This document shows positions 41,178 through 52,700 of a stretch of 60,001 bases of DNA, one piece after another (position 1 is the stretch's first letter; the number at the start of each line of letters is the position of its first letter). A program made the translations under genes and the position numbers. The notes below the pieces were generated by a model. The model ran no database searches and was not told where the DNA came from. It saw only the letters and a program-made list of their open reading frames with translations. Source of the DNA: Gryganskiella cystojenkinii (Eukaryota; Mortierellomycota; Mortierellomycetes; Mortierellales; Mortierellaceae); NCBI GenBank assembly GCA_015852425.1, contig JAAAIG010000045.1:18515-78515 (forward strand), in the 5' to 3' direction.

Positions 41178-43567
41178 CTAAACCAACAATGATTCAAAAT
41201 ACTCGTTCACGTCTTTCCATGCACTGTCGCCTACGCCCTTGACCCGATAGGCAATAAAGGAATCAGGACGGACCACGATGATCGCACCCCCGGATTCGGG
41301 ACGACCCCTCTTGATTTTGGTCTCTGCTCCATACAACTTGTGCAGCACCCCCTTCTTATCCGTGTACAACTTGCCCTCGCCTCGATTCCTCTTCTCCACA
41401 AACAAGCTGGACAGTGGAGTAGATGAGAGAGTCGTGAGTGTGTGGACCATGAAGAGGTGGTGTGTTGAACCAGGAGCAGCAACAACAGCCTTTGATTTCT
41501 CAGCGTCCATGTTCGAGAATGGCCACCGGGCTCGCCAGGACTCAAGGTGATGGTCCATGTTCTTTTGCAGTTCGTTTCCGGTCGTAGATAATTTATCTTG
41601 CCAGAGGTCCCCAGTAAAGACCAAAACTTGAAACGCTCCAGGGTGGGACATGAGCTGGTGCAGTCGAATCGTATGTTTTGTTTGTGTGGATTGAGTCGTC
41701 GCTTTGCTTGTTTCTAGCTCGGTCTTTTCGAGATCGGTCTGGGGGCTCCCAAGACCTTCGAGATTGCTGCCAGTGGCGTCGCTGTCGCAATCGACTGCAT
41801 CGATGGCCTCAAAAGGCGTGAGGGCTGCATCGCCAGCACGGCGACCGATCGCACCAGCTGCTGTGGGCGAAGTCTTTTGTGTCCTGTGGCTCCTGTTGAT
41901 CGAGTTTTCGAAATATCGTCGGGTCAACTGAAGAGAAAAAAGAGAAAAAGGAGAGGGAAAAATTCAACTTTTTTGCTACTTGTTTTTTTTTTTGTTTCGT
42001 TGGCTTGTTCCTTACCATGGACATGGGATGTGTCCTTGGGGGCAAGAGCGGTTCAAGATAAGGCATGACCGCGAGACCAACCCTCTTGCGGATCCGTGCA
42101 ATGAGTCTCCTGTCGACATCGAAATCATAATCGAGCGTATCGGCCGAGAACTTTATAATCTCATCAGCCATGGGCACACGTTCTTCGTCATAGGATGCCA
42201 AAAGGGAAGCGGGGGCAAGCCCCTTCAAGACCAAGGCCATCTTCCAGGCTAAGTTGTACGAGTCATACAACCCGTTGTTCAGACCCTGACCTCCTGCGGG
42301 GGAATGAATATGAGCCGCATCCCCGGCCAAAAAGATTCGACCCTTGTGTGTAAACTCTTGAGCTCGTCGTTCATTGACACGGTAATAGGTCAGCCAATTC
42401 ACCTTTGTGATCTTCGCCTTTAATGGATAGATCGAGTCGTCCAGGATCTCTTGAAAATGCTCCAGAGACAGTGTTTGGGTCTTTTGCTCTTCAATGATCT
42501 CAGGGCTTAAGAGACCCTTTTCGACCACCATTTGGTACCGGTTTGGTTCCTTGTTCTCTCCAATCGGTAAGATGATGACCGTCCGGTTATCTTTGGTGTG
42601 GATCCAACTGGCCTCCGTGATTCATAAAAGGATGTGGAAAAGTGGGTTTGTGCGACTCTGTAAGTGTCCAATTTTTCTGTGCACTCTCCCCTCGCTCTCA
42701 TTCTCTCGCACTTCCCTTTCTTATTTATTCTTGTAGACTGAGTCCCGAGGGCAAAAAAAAAATAGGGATGTCTTACCTGATCTTAGCCGGCTCTACGTTA
42801 CCCTCCAATTCACCATCAAACACAATCATATTGGCAGGACGAGTCCGACCGATAAAGGGCACCTCAAGCTTGTGACGGACCACCGATCGTCCTCCATCCG
42901 CCGCGACCAAGTACTGAGATCGGATCGTCTCGTACTGGTATTTTTTATCCTCATCCTCATCCGCAGGCTCTAACGTACCAAAAGTAGGGTTTTCCTTGGA
43001 GCGTTTGTTGGAGCCGTCGACAGCCCTTCGGATCTTTGTCTCGACAAAAGTAGACAAAGAAGATTGACCGTTACTGTCAAGGGCGGTTTCTTCCTTGACC
43101 TCGGTTTCCATCAGTTCCCAACCATAATCGATCTTGATGCCGCTTTGGATAAGTGATGAAGCCAGGATCTGAGAAGTTTTTGTCTGGGGCAAGTGCAAGA
43201 GTTTTGAGTAATGGGATTCACCCCGGGCGTCGAGTTCCATAGGTAATTGAGAGACGGCTTTCCCACCGTAATAAAATATGTAAGGGCCGCATTTATCGCC
43301 CTGCTTGTGGCATTCTTGAATGAGAGCGGGGTCGGTTAATTCGAGGACCTCTTGGGTTCGAGCATGAACCCAGATACATCTCGAATGCAAAGACACTGCG
43401 GTGTCCCGTTCGATGATACGAAAGGGGATGTTCATCTTTTGGAGTAAAACAGCCATAAAGAGACCAGTTGGACCCCCACCAGAGATCAAAACCGGTACGA
43501 TGGTGGGTGTCTTTTGTGAAGAGGAGAGTGTCTCGGTCGTCGTTAATGGTGGTGGGTTGGCGCTCAT
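41178..43567 (-). CDS. FAD-dependent aromatic monooxygenase (phenol hydroxylase-like), copy A
   Basis: Exons 43567-42777, 42607-42016 and 41927-41178 give 710 residues. The N-terminal Rossmann motif is VLISGGGPTGL (residues ~27-37) with the ribose-binding IERD. A mid-domain GGRSVVRHKL (the DG motif of the class) follows, then the GRIFLAGDAAHIHSPAGGQG motif that contacts FAD and ends the catalytic part. The C-terminal ~250 residues (AFQVLVFTGDLW ... SGGAIIVVRPDSFIAYR) form the thioredoxin-like domain of phenol 2-monooxygenases. The family hydroxylates phenols using NAD(P)H and O2. Exon phases (2 then 0) are the same as in the two plus-strand copies. The region 42016-42607 begins SWIHTKDNRTV after splicing. 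The substrate is unknown. Confidence 0.92.
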
Positions 43568-44150
43568 GGTGGAGGTGGTGGACAGGTCTGTTTTGTGGAA
43601 AGTTGAGCGTACGAGAGAAAGAAAAAACAGAGACTATCTCTTTTTCATACCGCCTTCGTTTTAACGCTGGAAAATTACGCCCTCAGCCCTTCCGTCCTAC
43701 AGCAAACCGACCGATGATCTGGGAACCAAGAAGGCGTAACGTGTGCTTGCAAAATTAAAGATAGCGGTGCATGCAGCACTTGGCTTTGCAACTTCTTTTT
43801 TTTTTTTTTAATGCACAGTCGTCCGGTTCACTACCCACGCATATATTTTTTATTTTTTTTATTTCCCGTGTACTACCTCGACTACTTCTCAGCTACGCAC
43901 AGTGCGAGGGTATTTTTTTCGCTACTCTTCTTTACGAACTCTCGTAATAATCATCACCATCACGGATGCTCACAGCAGTTTTTGACCCGTAAACGCCTTT
44001 CTCGACCAAAATCGTCCTCAAAGTCATATTGTGTCGAACATCAGGATGAAACCTTCCGTAGAAATATCATAGACTAGAACAATGCTCAGCCATCCAAATG
44101 ACATCTACCTCCTGACAGCTTTGCAGCAGGTTCATCAGAGCGACCCTTCC
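43568..44150. other. Copy A 5' flank; no gene seen
   Basis: This stretch lies upstream of copy A on the minus strand. It contains a T-run near 43797-43810 and pyrimidine-rich stretches but no convincing coding frame. Confidence 0.4.
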
Positions 44151-44195
44151 AGGGCTCGCAAGGACCATAGGTGTTCTAAACCACGTCACGTCCAA

Positions 44196-45290
44196 TTCTA
44201 AACCGGGGGAACCGTCTTAGATTTCTGGACCTGATCAAGACTCTGACATATGATCCGAATTGTTTGTGGAAATTCGGTCCCTGAAAGGAATTGGCGTCAG
44301 TGTTCAAAGATCATACCCTGAGGAGTGTTACGCCAACAGTGATGACGTTGTTGTTATCAAGGTCAATGACTGCGGAGAAGAAGAAGACGAGGTCTCTTGG
44401 ACAACCAAGTCGACACAACCACCAATTTTCTTAGGCTGAGACAGATTCTCGACCGAGGATCGTTCAAGATATCGATATCTTGTATCCAGGGGATCGAGAA
44501 CACTCAAGCCTCGGTAAAAAGCAAAGGATATCTTGGGCCATCTTGCCCTTCACCGTCGGGGAGAAGCTGAAGTCTAGACTTGTCAATGCCGACCAATGAT
44601 AAGCCTTGACCATTCTCCAGGATGCCTCTCCGCTCTCTGGGGAGGCACAGACCCTCCTGTAGCGTATTACCGTTGCGGTTGTGATTGTTGTTGTGCATAT
44701 CGTTATTGACCCTCATATTCAACCCCCGAAGGAATCCCCCCGTCATCTGTCTCTCGAATGCTTCGAATCCGAGAGTCGATTTGGTAAGTTTTAATCAATA
44801 CGGCCCCACCTCGCAAAAAATTACGTTTACCGCGAGAGTGTTTAAGGCAAGACAATATTGGAAAAACCTGGCCAGAACTCGTAACAGAGATCGTATCGGA
44901 CCAGAGACTTGAGGATCTTAAATGTCAGGTTCGTGAGTGTCATGCGTTGACGATGAACGAACAGATGTTGGTTCTCAATGGGGCCACTGAAAAACCAGGG
45001 TGTGGAGACGAGTACAGGTCTGATAGTTTAAATAAGGTTTCTCTTGACCGATCGTGACGAGGGTATTGGATCGAGTCTGCGTGTTGGATCATAGTCCTTT
45101 TGGAGATCTCGCGCAGTACCCCTGTAACGCGTTTAGCTCACGATTCTACCCCTCGGTTTTCGATATGGGTGTTTCATCCCTCTGCTCTTTGGGCCGGCCC
45201 TGTTACATACAAGTACAATTTTGGCCATATATCTTTGCCCGGAACATACGAAGGACAATGCGAAACAGAACTTTCAGTATTTCGCAGGAG
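44196..45290 (+). pseudogene. Decayed coding region, several frames, family unknown
   Basis: Coding-like pieces follow each other in changing frames. One near 44200 contains NRLRFLDLIKTLTYDPNCLW. A second (44287-44440) contains GVSVQRSYPEECYANSDDVV and an acidic end. A third (44860-45057) contains GKTWPELVTEIVSDQRLEDL and CHALTMNEQMLVLNG. A fourth near 45140-45270 contains SIWVFHPSALWAGPVTYKYN and ISLPGTYEGQCETEL. Stops and frame changes separate them. I read this as a dead gene or two. I do not recognise the family, and repeat-derived origin is possible. Confidence 0.4.
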
Positions 45291-45618
45291 AGTTCATCAC
45301 CATCTCGAAGCTGAGAAAGAGCTTGGAAGGTCAAAGAATGCCAAGTCTCCGTCGTGGTGCAGAAGTAAGATAAGGACTGGAGGGCTTGGCATCGTTCCAG
45401 GATACGGTGTCGTTGTCCCTGATTGACATAGATTGCGATGTTGAGATGACGAATGTGCTGTAGCTGTTTTTAGAAGACGGGCCAGTCGTCGAAGTAGACG
45501 GTCGAGGTCGCGGCCCTGTAACAAGGGGAAGGAAGCAGTCGTACCAACTAATACAGGCGAGGAGGTCGCACACGGGGAGAAACTTGCCGACGTTGAGTCT
45601 AATTTCAAGAAGATCCAT
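45290..45618 (-). pseudogene. Truncated, frameshifted F-box gene relic
   Basis: On the minus strand the ATG at 45618 opens MDLLEIRLNVGKFLPVCDLL, closely matching the start of the intact F-box protein at 36378 (MDFLEIRLSVGRFL..VDLA). After about 25 codons the reading frame shifts. The third frame continues with VYFDDWPVF, a stop, then KQLQHIRHLNIAIYVNQGQR and ERCQALQSLSYFCTTTETWH, matching the expected YL.HVRHL..HR and LL.RC..L pattern. A deletion, a frameshift and a stop make this a pseudogene. Confidence 0.75.
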
Positions 45619-45913
45619 TGCTTAAAAGATGAGATGAGAGGTGAGGTGATACTTTGTGTTGAACGCTCTGATTGACGTTCTGAGTGTGTGTGTGCGGAAT
45701 GCAGTAAAAGTTGATTCGATTGAATTGAAATGTGAGACCTTATCCTCTAGGAGATTAAGGTTCACGCCTGACTGAGCCTCGCTCAGCACGCGAACGAACG
45801 TCGCGATCGAAGAGACGGCGCAGTTCACGGGGAAATAAACCATCCTGAAGAAGACGAAGGCGACCCTGCGCTCGATCAACTCTTTTAATGATGTTGCACT
45901 GATTTTCAAACAA

Positions 45914-46160
45914 TAGCGTTCCTCGCCTCCTCCTCCTCCTCCTCCTCCTCCTCCTCCTCCTCCTCCTCCTCCTCCTTCAAGCTATCAGGCTGAGCGAGGA
46001 GATCATCCAAGGGATACGCACAGCCACCATACTCCGAATAGAGGCCGATATCCAAGGCCTTTGAGATGATATGTTTCAGGGCTGTGCGAGTCTCTCTATC
46101 TTCTTTTTTGGTGTCCAGGACAAACGCGTAAACTTGTTCTTGACCTGTGGTAAGGCTCCC
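45914..46160 (-). pseudogene. C-terminal gene fragment with poly-Glu end
   Basis: The minus strand reads QVYAFVLDTKKEDRETRTAL and ALDIGLYSEYGGCAYPLDDL, then LKEE and a run of about 16 Glu encoded by the GGA repeat, ending ARNAIV and a stop near 45914. A CAG acceptor-like site precedes it. It looks like the last exon of a gene, but I could not find a matching upstream exon in 46160-46690. It may be a relic or a still-functional 3' exon of an unrecognised gene. Confidence 0.4.
45927..45977. repeat. (CTC/TCC)n trinucleotide microsatellite
   Basis: About 16-17 uninterrupted CCT units occupy this stretch. On the minus strand they encode poly-glutamate in the fragment described above. Confidence 0.9.
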
Positions 46161-46545
46161 TCGAAGTCATGAAAACGCAAGGCCTTTGCAAGAAAGACAA
46201 CAATTGGAGTGTGGCGGGAAATAAAGTAACTATGTCAAGACCCTTTCTCTTCATTGGGCTGTGAGACGGCTTTATTCGTTGTATTCTTGTTCCTTCCAGT
46301 GGCGGCGGTCAGGCACCAAAATTTTCCCAGTTGTTCTAAATGCTCATGCTCTGCACATGTGCATGGCCACTGGATTGTTTTGATTGCTCCCTGCCTTTTT
46401 CCGCTCTCCCTGCATGAGAATCATGGTCACAAACTAAGGCTCGCCGATGACTTGGCTCTGAATTCACTTTTGACCACCAACCCTCACTCTTTTTATTGCC
46501 AGTCTTGACAACATAGACCCTTGTTCACCAGAAACCCATAAAAAG

Positions 46546-46682
46546 GTGAGTCGGATTGCTGTCCATCCCATAAAATTTATCATTGCAAAACCTATCCCTT
46601 GCTTTCCTTTCTCCCTTCCTCTCTTTCCTTTCCTTATCCCGCAAACCTCTTTTTTTTTTTTTTTTTTACTTATCGCATCTAG
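46546..46682 (+). promoter_or_regulatory. Probable 5' UTR intron of monooxygenase copy B
   Basis: A consensus donor (AAAAG|GTGAGT) at 46546 and an acceptor after a long T-run (CGCATCTAG at 46682) bracket 137 nt ending nine bases before the ATG. A CATAAAAAGG sequence just upstream could instead be a TATA element. The intron reading is inferred from splice signals only. Confidence 0.45.
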
Positions 46683-46691
46683 CCTAAAAAC

Positions 46692-49113
46692 ATGACCTCT
46701 GATCCTGTCGCCCCATCCACCCCTATTACAACCGAGATCCCAGTCTTAATCTCCGGGGCTGGTCCGACGGGTCTCTATGCAGCACTTCTTCTCACAAAAA
46801 TGAACATCCCCTGTCGAGTTGTCGAACGCGACCTCGAGTTCTCCTCGCTCTCGAAATGCCTCTGGGTCCACTCTCGAACGCTCGAAATTTTACAATTGAC
46901 CGACCCAGAGCTCCTCCAGCAGTTTATAGATCAGGGCGACGAGACTCGACCCCATCGATTTTATTACGGAGGTAAGCTCCGAGGCGAGATCGAACTCGCA
47001 CCCAAGACCGAGTCTCATTTCGCAAAAATGGTGCATCTCCCTCAGTACAAGACGGTTCGGATCCTCGCCGCAGCATTAGAAAAGCTTGGGGTTAAGATTG
47101 ACTGGGGTTGGGAACTTGTCGACACTCAGGTCAAGGAAGAGGAACCTTCGCCAGATCGTTCCCCTACTTCGTCGTCGTCTTCGTCATCAAATTCGACTTC
47201 GAATTCGACTTCTTGGGTTGAGACCAAGATCCGAAGAGCCATTCAGGGCAACAACACTCGAGCAGGGGAAAGTAAAATCTTGGGATCTGTCGACTGGGAT
47301 GGAGATGAAAAGGATAAGCAGTACGAGTACGAGACCGTCAAGTCCCAGTTCCTCATCGGTGCCGATGGTGGTCGGTCTGCAGTTCGACATAAGATCAACA
47401 TGGCCTTCCCTGGAAGAACCAGAGACCTCGGCATGATGGTCTTTGACGGGACTGTGGAAACGGACAGTGTCTCTACGACGAATGTCAAGTAAGCCAAATT
47501 TAAGAAAAATTTCTTTGTGCTCTTTTGCAACAAGGAACAAAGAAAGGACCCTGACTGAAATGCAAAAAGAAACACAAACAAACAAACAAACAAACAAACT
47601 TAAACTTCGCAACGAACCAAAACAAATGTAGGAAACTTTGCTCATCAAACCCCTTTTTTTCTATCACTCCATCCACGCCACATCTCATCATTTTTTTTCT
47701 CCGTTTTAGTTGGATCCGCGGAACATCCGGACGCAGCATGGCCATTATCCCACTCGGAGGCAATCGCATCCAGATCGCAGCCGAGAATGGTCATTTAACG
47801 CAAGCAGAAATTGTAGCTCAAAGGAACAAGACCCCAACGGTTGAAGAATTCCAAGAGTTCTTGGACAAGACCCTTCGACCCTTGAAGATCAAAATCTTGA
47901 CCGTGAACTGGTTAACATATTATCATGTGAACGAACGCAGAGCACAAGAGTTCTCGTACAAGGGTCGAATTTTCTTGGCCGGAGACGCTGCTCATATTCA
48001 TTCGCCAGCTGCGGGTCAAGGTTTGAACTTGGGACTGCAGGATGTGCATAACCTGGCCTGGAAGATTGCCTTTGTGGTTCAGGGGAATGCTAGGATCTCA
48101 CTGTTGGAGACCTACAGCCAGGAACGTGCTCCAGTTGCGGACAAAGTCATCAAGCTGACGGCAGATGCTCTCGATGAAGATTTCAATCTCAATGCCAAGT
48201 GGATCATCCGACGAATTCTTGTTTCCTTTGGATCCATCGTCAAGCCTATTATCGCTATCAAAGCGGCGCCTGTTACAATGGTAAGAACCAACAAGAAAAA
48301 CGCCAAACACAAAAAACAAAGTCTAAAAAGTCTAAAATGTTTAAAGTTTAAAATGTCTAGAGCAGCCCACAGGATTAAGGTCTAGAACAGCCACTAAAAC
48401 ATTCTTTTCCTCCTATAATATCTCCACCATAGATGCAATATCGTTATTTCGAGAACTCAATCAACAAGAAGCACAAGACTCTACAGACAGCTTCAGGGTC
48501 CGGTGCGATCGGCCGACGGGCAGCCGATTCTTCCTTGGTCCCTATCCAAAGCAATCATCACAACCATGATATCAGCAGGACTGCTGTGCTGAGTGAAATC
48601 GACAACTCTGTGGTTCTGGAGACGGTGACAAGGACGGAGCAGACGATCCGACTCCACGAACTCATGACACAAGTCGGTGCCTTTCAGGTTCTGGTCTTTA
48701 TGGGTGACCTCTGGGCTCGCCAACCTGAATCTGCTCAACAATTGGCCAAAGTGTTGGATCGCCATCTATCGAACTGGAGATGTAGATGGACGCTCTCGAA
48801 TAAGGAGAACCAGAGCGAAAAAATGGCCCGCCATTTGATGGCGGTCCATACCCTGACAACTGTCGTAGCCACGCCTGAGAATCCTCTTGCAGACAGGAAC
48901 CTAGGTGACGGAAAGGCGTATATGGATCTGAAAGGGTTGCTGCACCGTAGGTATGAGATTGATGCAGCAGTCAAGAAGGGTTCAGAATTCGGAGGAGCAA
49001 TCGTCATTGTCCGACCGGATTCTCATATTGCTTACCGCACCCAGGGTGTGGGTGAGAGAGCGTGGAACGAAGTCAACGAGTACTTTGAGTCCATCCTGGT
49101 CCACAACAAGTGA
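46692..49113 (+). CDS. FAD-dependent aromatic monooxygenase, copy B
   Basis: Exons 46692-47488, 47710-48280 and 48433-49113 (phases 2 and 0) give 682 residues. Motifs are VLISGAGPTGLYAALLLTKM (FAD dinucleotide-binding), GADGGRSAVRHKINMAFPGR (DG motif), GRIFLAGDAAHIHSPAAGQG (GD motif), and a C-terminal thioredoxin-like domain with GAFQVLVFMGDLW and FGGAIVIVRPDSHIAYRTQG. Intron 1 contains an (ACAA)n repeat and intron 2 a set of short AGTCTAAAA-type repeats. It is close to copy C (same exon phases, matching wording such as FYYGGKLRGE and KTESxFAK) and more distant from copy A. It is predicted to hydroxylate a phenolic or related aromatic compound using NAD(P)H and O2; the substrate is unknown. 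Confidence 0.93.
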
Positions 49114-49648
49114 AAAAGAACGACCACTCCTTCCCTTTTTTTTGTCGCCATGTGGCCTAGTAGAAAACAAAGCCAGTGTCTAAATCAGGAATAATATTAA
49201 ATCACTCAGACAAAGAAGGCGCGCACAGCCACTATTTTTGTCGACGGTAATTAGTTCATGAACCCCACAGGGCTGAGCTCCTTTTTCAATGATTTCTTTG
49301 CACAAGAGGAGGAGGTGGTCTTTTTCAGTTATTCCAGTAACAACATCAAGGTTGCAAGGTGGGCTGTGAGATGAGACAAGCAGGTGCGATGAAATCGCCT
49401 TCAGTCGTTTTGTTCGTAGGCCCGCGGCCAGTCATGCAACTGCCTACCAAGTGTAATCGAATTCATGCGCCAGGCTTGAGTAGGTCCCTTTTCATCCCCT
49501 GCTTGATTTTTTTCTGCCTTCGTTTTTTCTTGCATGAAAATTGTGAGGAAGGAGGGAAGGGGGGTGGGGGGGTATCGCTGGCTCTCATCAGTCTGTCCTT
49601 CCTTCTCTGTCCATCTCTCTCCCCTTCACCCAGAAGTCTGATTCTACA
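49114..49648. promoter_or_regulatory. Spacer between copies B and C (promoter of copy C)
   Basis: No gene is present here. The stretch from about 49352 to 49550 resembles the DNA upstream of copy B: both have GGGCTGTGAGA followed ~170 bp later by a C/T-rich block and TGCATGA(G/A)AAT. The duplication that produced B and C therefore included the promoter region. Confidence 0.5.
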
Positions 49649-49656
49649 TATAAAAG
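49649..49656 (+). promoter_or_regulatory. TATA box of monooxygenase copy C
   Basis: TATAAAAG lies 94-101 bp upstream of the ATG of copy C, a perfect match to the consensus at a plausible spacing. Confidence 0.6.
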
Positions 49657-49749
49657 AAGATAAAGGCGACGTGATTCTGTTTTTTTTGTCAACAACACAG
49701 TTCTTTTTCTTCTTGAATTCCACGACAAAACTTAAATAGCAACTATACT

Positions 49750-52055
49750 ATGTCGGCAAAGTCATTCATACCCACTACCGCCACGGCGACGTCAAGGATA
49801 TCAGAGATCCCTGTTCTCATCTCCGGAGCGGGACCAACTGGTCTCTTCGCCGCGCTCTTGCTTACAAAAATGCATATTCCCTGTCGAATCATCGAACGCG
49901 GTGTCGAGTTTTCTCCACTTGCAAAATGCCTCTGGATCCATGCCCGAACTCTCGAGATTCTACAAATGGCTGATGCCGAGGTTTTTCAACAGTTTCTGGA
50001 CGAAGGCGATTTCGCTCGTCGCCATCGGTATTACTACGGGGGTAAGCTCCGAGGCGAACTCGAGTTCGCTCCGAAGACCGAGTCCCAGTTTGCAAAACCG
50101 CTGCATATCCCGCAAGATAGGACGGTTCGGATCTTGGCGACTGCATTGGAAAAGCTTGGGGTCAAGATCGAATGGGGCTGGGAGCTGATCGATACTCAGG
50201 TCACGGAATCTTCAGAGATCGGTGTTGCATCTCCATCGACGTTGTCGTCCTTGTCTTTAACATCGACCTCTTGGGTCGAAACCAAGATTCGCAGAGCCAT
50301 CCATGGAACTAATGAGAGAATGAGTGAATGTCCCGTTCTCGGAACAGTCGAAATGGACCCGGAGGAGGAACAAAAACAGTATGAGTATGAGACCATCAAG
50401 TCCCAGTTCCTTATCGCTGCTGATGGTGGTCGATCCACAGTCCGCCACAAGATCAACATGGCCTTTCCCGGAAGAACCAGGAACGTAGGCGTGATGATCT
50501 TTGATGGGGAAGTGGAAAGTGACAATCTTTCCATGAATTATTTCAAGTAAGGAAAGACACAAAAATGCGCACAAAACTAAAGGGACTCTCTAAAATCGAC
50601 CATCGCAACAAAAGCTAATCCAAGTCCCCATCGACCTTGATGAACACGTATCCTTTTCTAGTTGGATTCGTGGGAATGCTGGTAGAACGGTTGCCGTCAT
50701 CCCTCTGGGAGGTAATCGCATCCAGATCGGGGCCGAGAACGGATATCTCACCCAGGAACAGATCATTGCCCAAAAATCACAGACCCCAACATTGGAAGAA
50801 TTTCAGCAGTACTTGGACAGTGCCCTTGAGCCCCTTCAGATTAAGGTCAAGTCCGTGAACTGGTTGACGTATTACCATGTGAACGAGCGCCGAGCACAAG
50901 AGTTTTCCTACAAGGGTCGGATCTTTCTGGCTGGAGATGCGGCACATATTCAATCACCCTCTGCAGGACAAGGATTAAATCAAGGAATGCATGATGTGCA
51001 TAACCTGGCCTGGAAGATTGCATTGGTGGTTCAGGGGAATGCTCCGCTTTCGTTGTTGGAGACTTATAGCCAGGAGCGTGCGCCAGTTGCGGACGCGATC
51101 ATCAAGCTGACATCGGATTCTTTCGATGCGGATTTCCATCTTGATGCCAGGTGGATTATTCGACGGTTCCTGGTTACTTTGGGATCTTTTGCCGAATTTG
51201 TCATTTCTACGATCATAGGCGCTCCATTTCCCATGGTGAGAACATGAACAATCAAAAACGGATCGAAACCTATGACGACAGTCTTACTCACGCACTGTGC
51301 TTTTTTTTTCTCCCTCTTTGAATGCTTTCATAAAGTTACATCATTGGTACTCTGAAAATTCGTTGAACAAAACACACAAGGTCCAAAGTACGCTCTCCGG
51401 ACCTGGCGCGATCGGACGACGGGCTCCAGATGCTGCTCTGGTCCCAGTTCAAGGTCACAGCAGAAACCACAGTCACAAAGTCAGTCGAACCATCGTTCTC
51501 AGCGAACACGACAACTCGGTGATCATAGGTACAGAAGCAAAAACGGAAGTAACGACTCGGCTTTACGAGCTCATGACCCATACAGGATCCTTTCAGGTCT
51601 TGGTTTTCACTGGTGATCTTTGGAAACGTCAACCGGAGACTGCTCAGCAGCAACTGTCCGAGGCAATCAATCGTCATCTTTCCAGTTGGAGATCCAACTG
51701 GACACGTTCGATCAAAGAGGTCGACGCCGAGGAGGATGGGAAAAATGTTCGGCCTCTGTTTATGGTCCATACTCTGACTATCGCCACTGCGGTTCTAACG
51801 GTGGGAAAGGAGGTCGATCAAAACGTGCTTGCAGATAAGGATGTGGGCGAAGGAAAGATCTATCTGGATTTGGATGGATTGCTACATCGTCGGTACGACG
51901 TTAACTCAGTTGTCAAAAAGGGTCCCGAATGTGGGGGAGCAATCGTCGTTGTTCGACCGGATTCTTATATTGCCTACCGCACCCAAGGTGTGGGCGAGAG
52001 AGCATGGAACGATGTCAGCGAGTACTTTGAGTCCATCCTCGTACACAGCAACTAA
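49750..52055 (+). CDS. FAD-dependent aromatic monooxygenase, copy C
   Basis: Exons 49750-50546, 50662-51235 and 51336-52055 give 696 residues with the same intron positions and phases as copies A and B. The first exon is exactly as long as copy B's (797 nt). Motifs: VLISGAGPTGLFAALLLTKM, AADGGRSTVRHKINMAFPGR, GRIFLAGDAAHIQSPSAGQG (Gln replaces the His seen in A and B), and the C-terminal thioredoxin-like domain (GSFQVLVFTGDLW, CGGAIVVVRPDSYIAYRTQG). The third exon opens LHHWYSENSLNKTHK where A and B have RRYFENSINRSHR and YRYFENSINKKHK. It is predicted to hydroxylate a phenolic substrate, perhaps with changed specificity. It is tandem and co-oriented with copy B. Confidence 0.93.
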
Positions 52056-52700
52056 GTAAAACAACTGATCTCGTCCCCTCCTTCCACAGTATGCCTACTG
52101 CTTCCTCAAGAGTCATACAAACTGCGAGCTTCTTCCTGAAGAGAATGCGGAAACCGGCTGGTGTTTATTATAACTGCGATTACTACTATGCTCATGTTGC
52201 CCGCCCCACATCCAGCAAATGAGCCCGTCTACGAAGAAATCTGGCAGCATGTTAATCGTCAAGAAGAACTCTCTTTCCGCAAGAAACACTCTCTTTATTT
52301 AGTGATCGCAATGATGGACCTTACCTTTTTAATATCTTCATCGTCTTTACCAACCACTGAGCGAGAGTCGGAGGGAGAAACTGATCTTTGTGAACTGAGT
52401 TTTCGTTTGTCCTTGCCTTTTCAGTGGGAAACAGTAACATTTTCTGTTCGAGAATTCAAAGTCATAGTTGGATGCTAATACTGCCGCCATTTTTTTTTTT
52501 GTGTGTGTGTGTGGTTCGGTGGGTGGGTGGGTGTTATTGTACTGTGTTTTTTTTTTTTTTAATGCCACAGAGCCGAAAGTATGCTGTAAGAGAAGCGCTT
52601 TTTTTCCTATTTCAAAGTATTATATCAGCGGCATTATTCGTTGCCATTGCTTAGAGTGGAGGAGGATCAATATGAGAGCAAAGAACTAAAGTAAATCTGG
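52056..52700. other. Copy C 3' flank; no gene seen
   Basis: This stretch contains G/T-rich repeats (52500-52532) and poly-T runs near 52490 and 52550. No remnant of monooxygenase exons 1 or 2 could be seen in front of the relic to the right. Confidence 0.45.

Noticed and set aside
45927..45977. CRISPR-like or regulatory repeat array
   Set aside because: It is a simple trinucleotide microsatellite without spacers.
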